Source: Cepaea nemoralis
Taxonomy: Eukaryota > Mollusca > Gastropoda > Stylommatophora > Helicidae
Assembly (NCBI GenBank): GCA_014155875.1
Contig: JACEFZ010011419.1
Span: 1-64,000, forward strand
DNA length: 64,000 nt
Direction of reading: 5' to 3'
The translations under genes and the position numbers were made by a program. Each line of letters begins with the position of its first letter. Within the stretch, counting starts at the first letter, position 1. The notes under the pieces are model-generated. The model searched no databases. It was given only the letters and a program-made list of their open reading frames with translations, and was not told where the DNA came from. Below are positions 1 to 11,900 of this stretch, in pieces.

Positions 1-350
1 TTTATTTGTATATACGCTTTTCACATCTGTGCAATTAGCGTCTTGGCTATTCACATATATGCTTGTTACATCTGTGCTATATACATCTGAATATTTTACA
101 TCTGCGTTACGTACAGATGCGCTATTTGCACATGCGCTATTTACATCTGCTATATTTATATATGCGTTGTTCACATATACGCTATTTACATCTGTGCTTT
201 TCGCATCTGTGGTTTTTGCATATGTCCTATTTACATGTGTGCTGTTCACGTATGCTCTATTTATATCTGTGATGTTTTCATATGTGTTATTCACATATGC
301 AATATGTACATCTATGCTATTAATATATCTACTATTTATTTATATTATGG
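1..350. repeat. 15-bp degenerate minisatellite upstream of receptor 1
   Basis: Imperfect 15-bp tandem units of the form ctatttacatctgtg, with many substitutions, starting at or before the window edge. Because 15 is a multiple of three, a long meaningless ORF stays open. The same unit recurs at 1105-1166, 23858-23925, 48384-48666 and 48917-49128, always just 5' of one of the three receptor genes. Confidence 0.85.
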
Positions 351-355
351 ATCAT

Positions 356-1085
356 GGTTGGTGTACATAATATAAATGACTTACGTTATGTTGATGACAC
401 CGTCTTGATAGCAACAAGTCAGAACGATCTAAGGAAATGATAGACACAGCGGTTGTAGAAAGTAAACAAGTGGACCTTAGTTTGAATAATAGAAAGACAA
501 AAGTCATGGTGATATCAAAGAAATAAATTGTGCATAACTGTGTTATTAAAGTACAGGACGTTATTTTGGGGCACGTGCAGAAATTCAGATATCTAGGCAT
601 ATGTATAACATCAGATTGAAGATGCAACACTGAGATAAATAACAGAATAAGACCAGCAAAATGAAGAACGTTTTGTGCAATAGGTCATTGAAAGTTAGAT
701 AAAAAGTTCCTGAATAGTACATAGAACAAGTTTTAACACACGGTTGCGAATCGTAGACAATTAGTAAACAGGCGGAAAAATATCCACGGAGCCGTGGAGC
801 TGTGGGTTTTTAGACGAATGCTTAAAATTTATTGGACAGCCAAAATTAGTAATCTGGATGTTTTAAGGGAAGCTAAGTCACAAAAAACTTATCACAAACA
901 ACAGACAGAAGCAGTCCTCATCTTTTGGCCACGTTATGAGAACACACAACTGGGGCATGTTGTGACAACTGGAAAGATTTGCGGAAAGAGAGATAGAGGA
1001 GACAGTGTGAGAAGATTATTGACTGTCTTGTGTCATGACAGGGAGATGCATGATCGCCCACGCCAGCCGGAAGGCACTGAATGAA
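356..1085 (+). mobile_element. LINE-1 type family (here 'LINE-A') ORF2 C-terminal remnant
   Basis: Broken translation of a non-LTR retrotransposon reverse transcriptase. An RYVDDTVLIA palm motif is readable near 380-410, followed by the thumb region and the usual C-terminal tail (VTTGKICGKR at about 960-1000). Stops and frameshifts are frequent. It ends in (ATG)n-like repeats at 1083-1105. The same degraded tail lies upstream of receptor 2 at 23580-23858, so the insertion predates the duplication of the locus. Confidence 0.75.
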
Positions 1086-1104
1086 GATGATGATGATGTT
1101 GATG

Positions 1105-1166
1105 ATGTACATATGCGCTATTTACATTTGTGCTACTTAGATATTTACTATTTACATCTATGTTAG
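1105..1166. repeat. 15-bp minisatellite remnant next to the receptor 1 start
   Basis: About four degenerate units of the same 15-bp repeat, ending about 23 bp before the receptor ATG. It lies where core promoter or 5' UTR sequence would be expected. Confidence 0.7.
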
Positions 1167-1188
1167 TTAAGAAACCAAGAAAACGGAC

Positions 1189-2172
1189 ATGATTGATCCT
1201 GTAAGTGACATAGATAAAGAATTATACGACATTGTCAACTTCGTGAGTATCACAGGCGCCATTTCTCTCTTCGGTGTTGCGGCAAACATCATCAACATCT
1301 TGGTGTTCTACAAGCAGGGGTTCAGCAGTACTGTCAACATTAGCTTGCTGGGACTCGCCCTGTCTGACCTATGCAGTCTCACATCCATGCTGTGGTATGG
1401 TGTGTGTGAGAACCCATTGTTCGTCAACTCTGACATCAGCTTCTATCCTCTGGACATACAGTATCTGACAGCAGGGATACCTCACAGCTGCTTTGTTCGG
1501 ATCACATCCTGGATTACCGTCTTCATAGCAGCTGAACGGTGCTTGTGTATAACATTTCCCCTGAAAATAAAGCAAATAATTACCCCAAAGAGAACTGTAA
1601 TAATAATTCTTTCCATATACATGGGGATTTTTGCTACGCTTGTCCCAGAGTATGCAACATCATACTTTGACTGGAAGTTCATCGAAAGCAAAAACAAGAC
1701 TCTTCTGGGCATAGTTTTTACTAGCGACCGCAAGGATGTTGAGGGTCTTGTGTACTTCCTCTATTCAACTCTAGGGTTCGGATCTTTCATTGCAGTCATT
1801 GCGTTCACGGTCATTCTTGTGGTTCAACTCAATCGGAAGTCGAAGTGGAGAATGAAGGCAACCATTGACAGACATCAATCTGAGTCAGTCTCTAACCGCG
1901 ATAGAAAAATAATGTCCATGGTCGTCATGATCGCCACAGTTCTGATCGTCTGCTACTCACCAGGCGTGGCTGTCTCCATGGTTACAGTATTTCAACCCGA
2001 ATTCTACATTTTTGTAAATATTTTTTTTGTTTGCTGGTCGTTCGTTGTTATCTTCGAGACCCTCAACTCAAGTGTTAATATCTTCTTTTATTACCACATG
2101 AGCATGAAATATCGGGAAACTTTTCACCATATCTTTGGCTGTAACACAGATATTCAAGCCACGAATACATAA
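1189..2172 (+). CDS. class A 7TM receptor, chemosensory-receptor-like, copy 1 (intact)
   Basis: A single-exon, 327-residue membrane receptor. Seven hydrophobic segments are visible at roughly residues 16-41, 49-71, 98-121, 135-153, 186-213, 243-268 and 274-301. Class A landmarks are N33 in TM1, LxxxD ending at D60 in TM2, C101 at the top of TM3, ERC (116-118) in place of DRY, CYSP (255-258) in TM6, and NSSVNIFFYY (293-302) in place of NPxxY. An NKT glycosylation sequon lies in extracellular loop 2 (N169). Loop 2 has no cysteine; loop 1 has C73. The start is fixed by an in-frame TAA at 1168-1170. Relative to copies 2 and 3 it lacks three residues before TM7. Ligand unknown; surface chemosensory signalling through a G protein is inferred from family style, not shown. 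Confidence 0.93.
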   Translation: MIDPVSDIDKELYDIVNFVSITGAISLFGVAANIINILVFYKQGFSSTVNISLLGLALSDLCSLTSMLWYGVCENPLFVNSDISFYPLDIQYLTAGIPHSCFVRITSWITVFIAAERCLCITFPLKIKQIITPKRTVIIILSIYMGIFATLVPEYATSYFDWKFIESKNKTLLGIVFTSDRKDVEGLVYFLYSTLGFGSFIAVIAFTVILVVQLNRKSKWRMKATIDRHQSESVSNRDRKIMSMVVMIATVLIVCYSPGVAVSMVTVFQPEFYIFVNIFFVCWSFVVIFETLNSSVNIFFYYHMSMKYRETFHHIFGCNTDIQATNT

Positions 2173-2420
2173 ACACAGATACGCACAGTTGCACAAGATG
2201 TCAGACTAACAATGTCTCTACGGCGTGGACTGCTTCTTTAGATGACTGGGCTGTGTCATGTAGCAACGATGTTTCCTCTTCGGGATTTCTGCCTTCTGAT
2301 GTTTGCTTGCTGGTAACGATCGTCGGCAAGGTACTGCCATGTTGAATATATACTGTATGCCAGTTGTGTTGTTGAATATAATTTAGACTGGTGTAGTAAA
2401 GATTTGAAGACAAGGACACA
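2173..2420. other. receptor 1 3' flank, no gene seen
   Basis: Short stretch partly alignable to the 3' flank of receptor 2 (shared words around the cacaagatgtcag region). It probably holds the 3' UTR. No coding signal. Confidence 0.5.
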
Positions 2421-2424
2421 CGTG

Positions 2425-2815
2425 TAATGACCAGTCCGTTATGACCAGTTCTCAGTACCTAGACTCGTCACCGCAATCAATCAGGTGCAGTCGCCACAAT
2501 GAAGGTTGGCTGCAATGTATCTCCAACACTGTCTCTCGCTCTGACTGTATATCCTGTCAGCCTGATATTCGTCCATCTCTTGATGCTATTTTCCCACTTG
2601 TATCGATGTCTACCTCTTGCTCGTTTGCCGGCAACCTTGCCCTACAGAATGGTTTTATAAGATTATGATGTCTTTTAACGTGGCTGAAACATTTCACTTG
2701 CCTCATTTTTATTTCTCTCATCAACTCTCTCTCCATTCCCAGTTTTTCTAGAATCTCTGTAATTGATTGCTTTTGTTTCCATGAAATACGATATAATCGT
2801 CTGTGTATCCACATC
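2425..2815 (-). mobile_element. LINE ORF2 C-terminal fragment
   Basis: Minus-strand translation gives a non-LTR retrotransposon tail: RISWKQKQSITEILEKLGM, then MREIKMRQVKCFSHVKRHHN, then a basic region. This is the part between the RT thumb and the 3' UTR seen in many invertebrate LINEs. It is truncated at both ends and degraded; the satellite begins right after it. Confidence 0.75.
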
Positions 2816-2824
2816 GCTAGGCCC

Positions 2825-5800
2825 TAATATCGAGAGTTCTACAGACCCATATCATAGTTTCTAATGCAGGGTATTGAAGTCATAGTGAGAGTTGTATAAA
2901 CCCATATCATAGTTTCTAATGCAGGGTATTTAAGTCATAGTGAGAGATGTATAGATCCATATCATAGTTTCTAATGGAGGGTATTGATGTCATAGTGAGA
3001 GATGTATAGATCCATACAAGAGTTTCTAATGCAGGGTATTGAAGTCATAGTGAGAGTTGTATAAATCCATATCATAGTTTCTAATGCAGGGTGTTGATGT
3101 CATAGTGAGAGATGTATAGATCCATATCATAGTTTCTAATGGAGGGTATTGATGTCATAGTGAGAGATGTATAGATCCATATCATAGTTTCTAATGGAGG
3201 GTATTGATGTCATAGTGAGAGATGTATAGATCCATACAAGAGTTTCTAATGCAGGGTGTTGATGTCATAGTGAGAGTTGTATAAATCCATATCATAGTTT
3301 CTAATGCAGGGTGTTGATGTCATAGTGAGAGATGTATAGATCCATATCATAGTTTCTAATTCAGGGTCTTGAAGTCATTGTGAGAGATGTATAAATCCAT
3401 AAAAGAGTTTCTAATGCAGGGTGTTGAAGTCATAGTGAGAGTTGTATAAATCCATATCATAGTTTCTAATGCATGGTATTTAAGTCATTGTGAGAGATGT
3501 ATAGATCCATATCATAGTTTCTAATGGAGGGTATTGATGTCATAGTGAGAGTGAGAGATGTATAAATCCATATCATAGTTTCTAATGGAGGGTATTGATG
3601 TCATAGTGAGAGTGAGAGATGTATAAATCCATATCATAGTTTCTAATGCAGGGTGTTGAAGTCATAGTGAGAGATGTATAGATCCATACAAGAGTTTCTA
3701 ATGGAGGGTATTGAAGTCATAGTGAGAGTGAGAGATGTATAGATCCATATCATAGTTTCTAATGGAGGGTATTGATGTCATAGTGAGAGTGAGAGATGTA
3801 TAGATCCATACAAGAGTTTCTAATGCAGGGTATTGAAGTCATAGTGAGAGTTGTATAAATCCATATCATAGTTTCTAATGCAGGGTGTTGATGTCATAGT
3901 GAGAGATGTATAGATCCATATCATAGTTTCTAATTCAGGGTCTTGAAGTCATTGTGAGAGATGTATAAATCCATAAAAGAGTTTCTAATGGAGGGTATTG
4001 ATGTCATAGTGAGAGTGAGAGATGTATAAATCCATATCATAGTTTCTAATGCAGGGTGTTGAAGTCATAGTGAGAGATGTATAGATCCATACAAGAGTTT
4101 CTAATGGAGGGTATTGAAGTCATAGTGAGAGTGAGAGATGTATAGATCCATATCATAGTTTCTAATGGAGGGTATTGATGTCATAGTGAGAGTGAGAGAT
4201 GTATAGATCCATACAAGAGTTTCTAATGCAGGGTATTGAAGTCATAGTGAGAGTTGTATAAATCCATATCATAGTTTCTAATGCAGGGTGTTGATGTCAT
4301 AGTGAGAGATGTATAGATCCATATCATAGTTTCTAATGGAGGGTATTGAAGTCATAGTGAGAGTGAGAGATGTATAAATCCATATCATAGTTTCTAATGG
4401 AGGGTATTGATGTCATAGTGAGAGTTGTATAAATCCATATCATAGTTTCTAATGGAGGGTGTTGATGTCATAGTGAGAGATGTATAGATCCATATCATAG
4501 TTTCTAATGGAGGGTATTGAAGTCATAGTGAGAGTGAGAGATGTATAAATCCATATCATAGTTTCTAATGGAGGGTATTGATGTCATAGTGAGAGATGTA
4601 TAGATCCATACAAGAGTTTCTAATGCAGGGTATTGAAGTCATAGTGAGAGTTGTATAGATCCATACAAGAGTTTCTAATGCAGGGTATTGAAGTCATAGT
4701 GAGAGTTGTATAAATCCATATCATAGTTTCTAATGCAGGGTGTTGATGTCATTGTGAGAGATGTATAGATCCATATCATAGTTTCTAATGGAGGGTATTG
4801 AAGTCATTGTGAGAGATGTATAGATCCATACAAGAGTTTCTAATGCAGGGTATTGAAGTCATAGTGAGAGTTGTATAAATCCATATCATAGTTTCTAATG
4901 GAGGGTATTGATGTCATAGTGAGAGTGAGAGATGTATAGATCCATATCATAGTTTCTAATGGAGGGTATTGATGTCATAGTGAGAGTGAGAGATGTATAG
5001 ATCCATACAAGAGTTTCTAATGCAGGGTATTGATGTCATAGTGAGAGTGAGAGATGTATAAATCCATATCATAGTTTCTAATGCAGGGTCTTGATGTCAT
5101 AGTGAGAGATGTATAGATCCATACAAGAGCTTCTAATGCAGGGTCTTGATGTCATAGTGAGAGATGTATAGATCCATACAAGAGTTTCTAATGCAGGGTA
5201 TTTAAGTCATTGTGAGAGTTGTATAGATCCATATCATTGTTTCTAATGCAGGGTATTGAAGTCATAGTGAGAGATGTATAAATCCATATCATAGTTTCTA
5301 ATGGAGGGTATTGATGTCATAGTGAGAGTGAGAGATGTATAGATCCATACAAGAGTTTCTAATGCAGGGTATTGAAGTCATAGTGAGAGTTGTATAAATC
5401 CATATCATAGTTTCTAATGGAGGGTATTGATGTCATAGTGAGAGTGAGAGATGTATAGATCCATATCATAGTTTCTAATGGAGGGTATTGATGTCATAGT
5501 GAGAGTGAGAGATGTATAGATCCATATCATAGTTTCTAATGGAGGGTATTGATGTCATAGTGAGAGATGTATAGATCCATATCATAGTTTCTAATGGAGG
5601 GTATTGATGTCATAGTGAGAGTGAGAGATGTATAGATCCATATCATAGTTTCTAATGCAGGGTCTTGATGTCATAGTGAGAGTGAGAGATGTTTAGATCC
5701 ATATCATAGTTTCTAATGGAGGGTATTGAAGTCATAGTGAGAGTTGTATAAATCCATATCATAGTTTCTAATGGAGGGTATTGATGTCATAGTGAGAGTG

Positions 5801-6350
5801 AGAGATGTATAGATCCATATCATAGTTTCTAATGGAGGGTATTGATGTCATAGTGAGAGTGAGAGATGTATAGATCCATATCATAGTTTTCTAATGGAGG
5901 GTATTGAAGTCATAGTGAGAGTTGTATAAATCCATATCATAGTTTCTAATGGAGGGTATTGATGTCATAGTGAGAGTGAGAGATGTATAGATCCATATCA
6001 TAGTTTCTAATGGAGGGTATTGAAGTCATAGTGAGAGTTGTATAAATCCATATCATAGTTTCTAATGGAGGGTATTGATGTCATAGTGAGAGTGAGAGAT
6101 GTATAGATCCATATCATAGTTTCTAATGGAGGGTATTGATGTCATAGTGAGAGTGAGAGATGTATAAATCCATATCATAGTTTCTAATGGAGGGTATTGA
6201 TGTCATAGTGAGAGTGAGAGATGTATAGATCCATATCATAGTTTCTAATGCAGGGTCTTGATGTCATAGTGAGAGATGTATAAATCCATATCATAGTTTC
6301 TAATGCAGGGTGTTGAAGTCATAGTGAGTGTTGTATAGATCCTTACAGGA
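2825..6350. repeat. 55/61-bp satellite array
   Basis: About 60 tandem units. The basic unit is 55 bp and contains gtcatagtgagagatgtata and catagtttctaatg. A longer 61-bp form carries an extra gagtga. Units differ at a few diagnostic sites (gat or gtt, aagag or tcata, gcagg or gagg, agat or aaat), and blocks of unit types recur in the same order, pointing to higher-order amplification. There is no open frame. Confidence 0.95.
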
Positions 6351-6830
6351 GATGCTTGTGCAATGTTCAGGTAACATTAAGAACAGTTCTTTGGATCCAC
6401 ACCAGATATTCATCTGCACTGTGTTGAAGACATATAGAGAGATCCATACTAATGATTCATGTGCATTGTTTTCAATTCATAGAGGTCTATATATATTTAA
6501 AAGCTTACTGTGCAGAATGTGGAGGTCATACAGAAACTGGTATAGATTATGATCAGTGCTGCCTACTATGCAATGCTGATCTCGAGATACATCACTCGGT
6601 GTATAGATATTCCAGTCGATCGTGTAATGTTTGCTATTTCCGACATCATACCGATGATGTACTACTTAACACTGTGTTTACATTACATCACACTAATTTA
6701 ACCCTGGTTGCTTACTGCTTCATTTACATTACATTATATGTGTTACTTATTACTCACTGCAGTTGCCTGCGCGGTATCGTGGGTTCCAAACCACATCGAG
6801 GCTGATTTGTAATATTGACCTGTGATCGCA
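6350..6830. other. decayed satellite edge and unassigned sequence
   Basis: Up to about 6545, words of the 55-bp unit (gatccata, tcatacaga) are still recognisable at irregular spacing, so this is the mutated edge of the satellite. 6550-6830 is unassigned, with a tRNA B-box-like gggttccaaac near 6780 that may be a SINE scrap. No gene is supported. Confidence 0.5.
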
Positions 6831-6831
6831 A

Positions 6832-7172
6832 GTCTCTGGTTTCTGAGGAAAATGCAAAGAATACCATGGACAAACTGAAAAACCAACGAACAAGTGCTAC
6901 AAGAAACAAATGAAGATCGTAAACTGATTAGAGTCATTAGATGTAGACAGTCAAAATATTTTGAGCATGTTATGAGAAGAAATGAATTGGAGAACTTGGT
7001 GACAACTGGCAAGATCGAAGGGAGGAGACTACAGCGAAGACCAAGCAGTAAATACCCAGATGGCTTGGCCACATGGCATGGTCGAGACAGGAACACGGAG
7101 CTGATCTATGACTCTGGTGATCGAATGAGATGGCAAAACATGACCGCCCACGCTTACGCGCATGGCACATGA
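6832..7172 (+). mobile_element. LINE-A 3' end, copy 2
   Basis: Readable ORF2 tail: RKMQRIPWT, then NEQVLQETNEDRKLIRVIRC, FEHVMRRNELENLVTTGKIE, and a final AHAYAHGT stop. It is followed by a (TGGA)n tail at 7170-7188. The same tail ends the LINE-A copies at 38710-39862 and 50766-51451. 5'-truncated. Confidence 0.85.
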
Positions 7173-7187
7173 TGGATGGATGGATCC

Positions 7188-7260
7188 CAAGTCGACCCAA
7201 CCTAAAATGCGTACAAGGAAATGTCCTGAAACATAAAGGCGGCTCGGTGATATTGACAAC
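7188..7260. repeat. SINE-B 3' body fragment
   Basis: Shares the gtcgaccca / acaaggaa / taaaggcggc words with the SINE-B copies at 14438-14625 and 42775-42935. A related, more diverged fragment lies at 7405-7500. The tRNA-like head is missing. Confidence 0.5.
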
Positions 7261-7714
7261 ATTATAGCCTAGAGTCGATTGATATATACAAATATGGATC
7301 TAGCACTCAATGCCCCTTAAAGGTGTGTGGAAGTGTTCTATACTTCACTTACTTCATTTACTGACTACTTCGGCCTATTTGTGACAGCTGGAGTTTCGTT
7401 TTTAAAATTGTCCTGCGCTCCGATGTCTACAAAGCCTAAAATATTTACTAGAAAGTGTCATGGAAAGTACAGGCGGCCGTTTTGATATAAAAAATATCTC
7501 CCGAAGATTGTTGACTAGTTGTTAAATATATGGGGCTAGCAACAGATACCCAATAGCACAGCATGAGTGTAAAAATAATCCACGCCAACACGGTAACCCG
7601 CGGGAACATGACTTACTTACTTTGACACAACAATCCGTAGCACTGGCGAGGCTCCTAATGTGTGTATCACAAACGGCATGTGATATACGTACTAGGTTTT
7701 TCAGCTGGTTTCGC

Positions 7715-8325
7715 CGTTTTGAGATGTTATCCTTCATCATCTTGTTACCCTTTCGAAGAAATGATTTCATCATCTTGAGGTGTTACCCTTCCGGAGAAAT
7801 GGTTTCATCATCTTGAGGTGTTACCCTTCTGGAGAATTGGTTTTATAATCTTTAGTTGTTATGCTCTAAAATTATTTGTTTCATAATCTTAAAGTAGTAT
7901 TATCTGAGAAAACTGGTTTCATAACCTTGAACTTGATATCTTCTGAGATTATTGGTTTCATAACATTGAGTTGTTATCTTCTGAGATTATTGGTTTCATA
8001 ACATTGAATTGTTATCTTCTAAGATTATTGGTTTCATAACATTGATTTGTTATTTTCTAAGATTATTTGTTTCATAACCTTGAGTTTTTATCTTCTGAGA
8101 TTATTGATTTCGTAACTTGAGCTGTTATCTTCTTATATTATTGGTGTCGTAACCGTGAGTTGTTATCTTCTGGGAGAATTGATGTCATAAACGTGTGTTC
8201 TTACTTTCTGAGCTTATTGGTTTTTTTAACATTGGGTTGTTATCTTCTGAGATTTTTGGTATCATAATCTTAGTTGTTATCCTCTCAGATGTCGATTTTA
8301 TGATCTTAAGTTATCACCCCAGAGC
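7715..8325. repeat. 38-bp minisatellite, array 1
   Basis: About 16 copies of a 38-bp unit containing gttatcttctgagattattg followed by gtttcataac. The centre (7930-8060) is nearly homogeneous and both edges are diverged. No coding frame persists. Confidence 0.9.
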
Positions 8326-8329
8326 CCTA

Positions 8330-8670
8330 ATTAATAGAGTCGTGTTAATGCCAACTTGCCAAATGCCAATTTACATATATTATTTCCTGTGATTCGGACA
8401 TTGGGTGTAACAGTGAACGTTGATGTAGAAATAGAAAACATTAAAAGTAAATCTGTGAACATATGAATAATGTAACGATATGAATCATTGAGCAGCTTTA
8501 CTAAACACAATAATTGGAAAAAGGGCATTGCGTCCTCTGTTTTTTCCGCATTTATGCTTTGTAACGCTGATCTATACTTAATGTTTTTATAGTGTTTGCA
8601 GTGGCCTAGAAATAATTGTTATAGGAGGCATAGCTACTAGAAGGAGAGGCAGTGGTCGATTAACGGGTCG
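8330..8670. other. unassigned intergenic sequence
   Basis: AT-rich, with stops in all frames. I recognise no coding segment, repeat unit or transposon end here. Confidence 0.5.
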
Positions 8671-8671
8671 G

Positions 8672-8792
8672 TTGACAAAGAACAATGCGGCAGGCAAAGA
8701 ACATTACGGTTTGCGAAGAACATTATGGTAGGCAATGAGCATTACGGTAGGCAAAGAACATCACGGTAGGCAAAGAACAGTAAGGACATCTT
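8672..8792. repeat. 19-bp minisatellite
   Basis: About six units of a 19-bp repeat, gcaaagaacattacggtag, with single-base variants. Sharp in the last four units. Confidence 0.85.
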
Positions 8793-8921
8793 TGGCATGA
8801 AACTTCACGAGACAGTGCAACTGGTGACAGTTTGAGAATCTTCCCTCAATGGCTATGATGAGGGCGAAGTTTTTTCACAACAGTTACAATGTGACGAATC
8901 ACAGTACATTAAAGGTTTTAC

Positions 8922-9165
8922 AAAAGGCTAAAGGCGAGTGGATCACCTTCATTGCGCCGGGTTTGCCCCACTTGGCTCGGCCTCTCTGCTCACGACGACA
9001 TACCATCAGCTGATGGCACAAAACACGAACTCAGCAGATCCAGCAATGACGTCCGAGTGGCCCTGGGAAAACCGCACTCGCTGTATAAGCAACAGCCAAG
9101 AAACAAACATACGATCTTCAGAGCGCTAGGCGGATGGCATGACAACTTTGCCAGGGAGACCACAC
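8922..9165 (-). mobile_element. tRNA-derived SINE-C, degraded copy
   Basis: On the minus strand the head (tctccctggcaaagttgtca near 9160) and body (gagaggccgagcc, acccggcgcaatgaag) align along their length with the well-preserved SINE-C at 46603-46851. The internal promoter boxes are eroded. Confidence 0.65.
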
Positions 9166-9169
9166 AGTT

Positions 9170-9612
9170 AAACATTCCATTGGCACCTTGCCGTCTTGAC
9201 AGACGATAGTTTGTGCTTTAAAAAGGCATAATAACTTTTACCTATGGTGGTAGCGAATGTGACTGATAAGGAAATTCGCGCTGTAAATGTCGGTTCATAG
9301 TGGGTGCATGTGAACACGTGGTCATTTCCACCATCATGCACTATCTTACGTCTAACACGCTCTGTGTGTGACTTATCTGCAGTAATTTTCTCCTTTGTCT
9401 TTATTCCATTTCTGATGTTTGCCCTCCATGCAACACGTTCAGCGGCGATTTGCTCTCAATGTGCATTATCAATGCCTGAATCAATCATGTCCCGCTTACA
9501 CACATCTTTGTATCGTAGTAGAGGCCGACCCTGAGATCTCTTACCCATCTGTAATTCACCAAAAAAGATGTCCTTTGGTATTCTACCATCATCCATACAG
9601 TTAAACAATGTG
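9170..9612 (-). mobile_element. LINE-C 3' end, degraded copy
   Basis: The minus strand encodes the GRIPKDIFFGELQ, KRSQGRPLLRYKDVCKRDMI tail of the LINE at 33796-34490, followed by a decayed C2H2 finger in which the second cysteine is lost, then the same 3' UTR words (gtctgtcaagacggcaaggt). Several frameshifts. Confidence 0.8.
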
Positions 9613-10017
9613 ATGTTTTATAAACATAAAAACTAAGTAAGCTTTACTATTGTATGTAGATTTTAAAAATTATTTGTTAGCCGCAATATTAATTCTGTCA
9701 CTTATGATTGTGTTCTTGCAAAACTTAGCGATTCTACTTCTCAATGTTTGTTCATTCCCTCATTACAAGAGATCGTACGTTTCACAAAAGGAGTTTATAA
9801 ACTAATATTAAAAATATTGATAAACTATCTGTAGCTTTACATAGAGTCCGAGTAAAACTACAAACACTGACTAGACGAAAGGAACAAAACTAACACAAAA
9901 TGCTTCAGGACGTTTCCATCAAAGTCTTTATTAACGAACATGAAAAACAAATACAAAGAAAAAAAAAACAGCAGGAAATAAACACGAGTTCTAATCTCGA
10001 CATCAGAAAAGCAATCC

Positions 10018-10020
<3 letters not shown>
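9613..10020. other. unassigned AT-rich sequence
   Basis: No coding segment, transposon terminus or tandem unit recognised. Confidence 0.5.
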
Positions 10021-10022
<2 letters not shown>

Positions 10023-10115
<93 letters not shown>

Positions 10116-10152
10116 CTATCTCTCCACTCGCACACACAGACACACACACACA

Positions 10153-10193
<41 letters not shown>

Positions 10194-10208
10194 ACATACA
10201 CACACAAC
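10023..10208. repeat. (TC)n and (CA)n microsatellites
   Basis: Uninterrupted (TC)n of about 90 bp followed by (CA)n with a few interruptions. Long open frames on both strands here are artefacts of the dinucleotides. Confidence 0.97.
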
Positions 10209-10209
10209 C

Positions 10210-10650
10210 ACCCTTTATTTTACAAAGTGACATCCTAGACAGGTTCGTTAGGAGCGGAAATTAAGAGTAGTTAAGAGCAACATATAGTCTACATTATTGT
10301 AAAGTGAATCGAGCTTATTCACATACTGAGGCGTTGTGAACGATTGGTGCTAGTCCCATTATAGGATCAATCGGCACTTGATGGGTACATTTATCAATAT
10401 CAATCGTTTATGGTTTATTTCCCGGTCAATAAAGAAGGAAACTGAAATTTATGGTACCCATTTTTATGAAGATGTGATAACCGTGGGGAAAAAAATCCGT
10501 GCGGATTGAACCTGGCTATTGCCTCGGCAGCCGAACATAGAGCTGCCGAAACGCCGTTATATTGATGTGCTGCAGCAGTGACGTTTTCGAAACGTGGATA
10601 TATATAAGTACAGCACGAACATGGTGGGTGGTGAAGAAAACATGCACAAT
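10210..10650. other. unassigned sequence
   Basis: No gene signal. It contains the left approach to the 38-bp array. Confidence 0.4.
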
Positions 10651-10654
10651 AGTC

Positions 10655-11900
10655 CTACAATAATGGGATTGAAGGAAACATACAGTGGGATTGAAGGAAA
10701 CATACACAGCTGTACAGCAACATTGGGATTGAAGGAAACATACACAGCTGTACAGCAACATTGGGATTGAAGGAAACATACACAGGTGTACAGCAACATT
10801 GGGATTGAAGGAAACATACACAGCTGTACAGTACCATTGGGATTGAAGGAAACATACACAGCTGTACAGCACCATTGGGATTGAAGGAACATATAGTAGG
10901 ATTGAAGGAAACATACACAGTAGTAAAACAACATTGGGACTGAAGGAAAGATACACAGCTGTACAGTAACTTTGGGATTGAAGGAATGATAGACAGTACT
11001 ACTACAACATTGGGATTGAAAGAAACATGCGCAGCAGCGCAGCAACAGTGGGATTGAAGGATACATACACAGCTGTACAGTAACTTTGGGATTGAAGGAT
11101 ACATACACAGCTGTACAGTAACTTTGGGATTGAAGGATACATACACAGCTGTACAGTAACTTTGGGATTGAAGGAAACATACATAGCTGTACAGTAACTT
11201 TGGGATTGAAGGAAACATACACAGCTGTACAGTAACTTTGGGATTGAAGGAAACATACACATCTGTGCAGCAACATTGGGATTGAAAGAATGATACACAG
11301 CTGTTCAGCAACATTGGGATTGAAAGAAACATACACAGAAATACAGCAACTTTGGGTTTGAAGGAAACATACACATTTCTACAGCATCATTGGAACTGAA
11401 GGAACGATACACAGCTGTACAGCAACTTTGGGATTAAAGGAAAGATACACAGTAGTACTACAACATTGAGATTGAAGGAAACATAGAGAGCAGCACAGCA
11501 ACATTGGGATTGAAGGAAACATACATAGCAGTACAGCAACATTGGGATTGAAGTAAAGATACTCAGCTGTACAGTGACTTTGGGATTGAAGGAAAGATAC
11601 ACAGTAGTACTACACCTTTGCGATTGAAAGAATCATACACAGCACCACAGCAACATTGGGATTCAAATAAACATACACATCTGTACAGCAACAGTGGTAT
11701 TGAAGGAAACATACACATCTCTACAGCAACATTAGGATTGAAGGAAACATTCACATCTCTACAGCAACATTAGGATTGAAGGAAAGATACACAGCTGTAC
11801 TACAACACAGGGATTGAAGGAAAGATATACAGCTGTACTACAACACTGGGATTGAAGGAAAGATACACAGCTGTACTACAACACTGGGATTGAAGGAAAC
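10655..11900. repeat. 38-bp minisatellite, array 2
   Basis: About 33 copies of a 38-bp unit built from gggattgaaggaaacataca followed by cagctgtacagcaacatt. It shares its period, but not its sequence, with the array at 7715-8325. Cysteine-rich minus-strand ORFs of up to 259 codons pass through it in rotating frames; they reflect the repeat and are not genes. Confidence 0.95.

Noticed and set aside
29..370. 113-codon ORF at the window start
   Set aside because: Reads through the 15-bp minisatellite; hydrophobic only because of its T-rich composition.
2825..6350. CRISPR-like array of repeats and spacers
   Set aside because: Units are contiguous with no unique spacers; it is a eukaryotic satellite.
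10557..11374. Long cysteine-rich minus-strand ORFs (up to 259 codons) that resemble secreted repeat proteins
   Set aside because: They follow the 38-bp minisatellite through all three frames because the unit lacks stops; no start context, signal peptide or independent coding bias.
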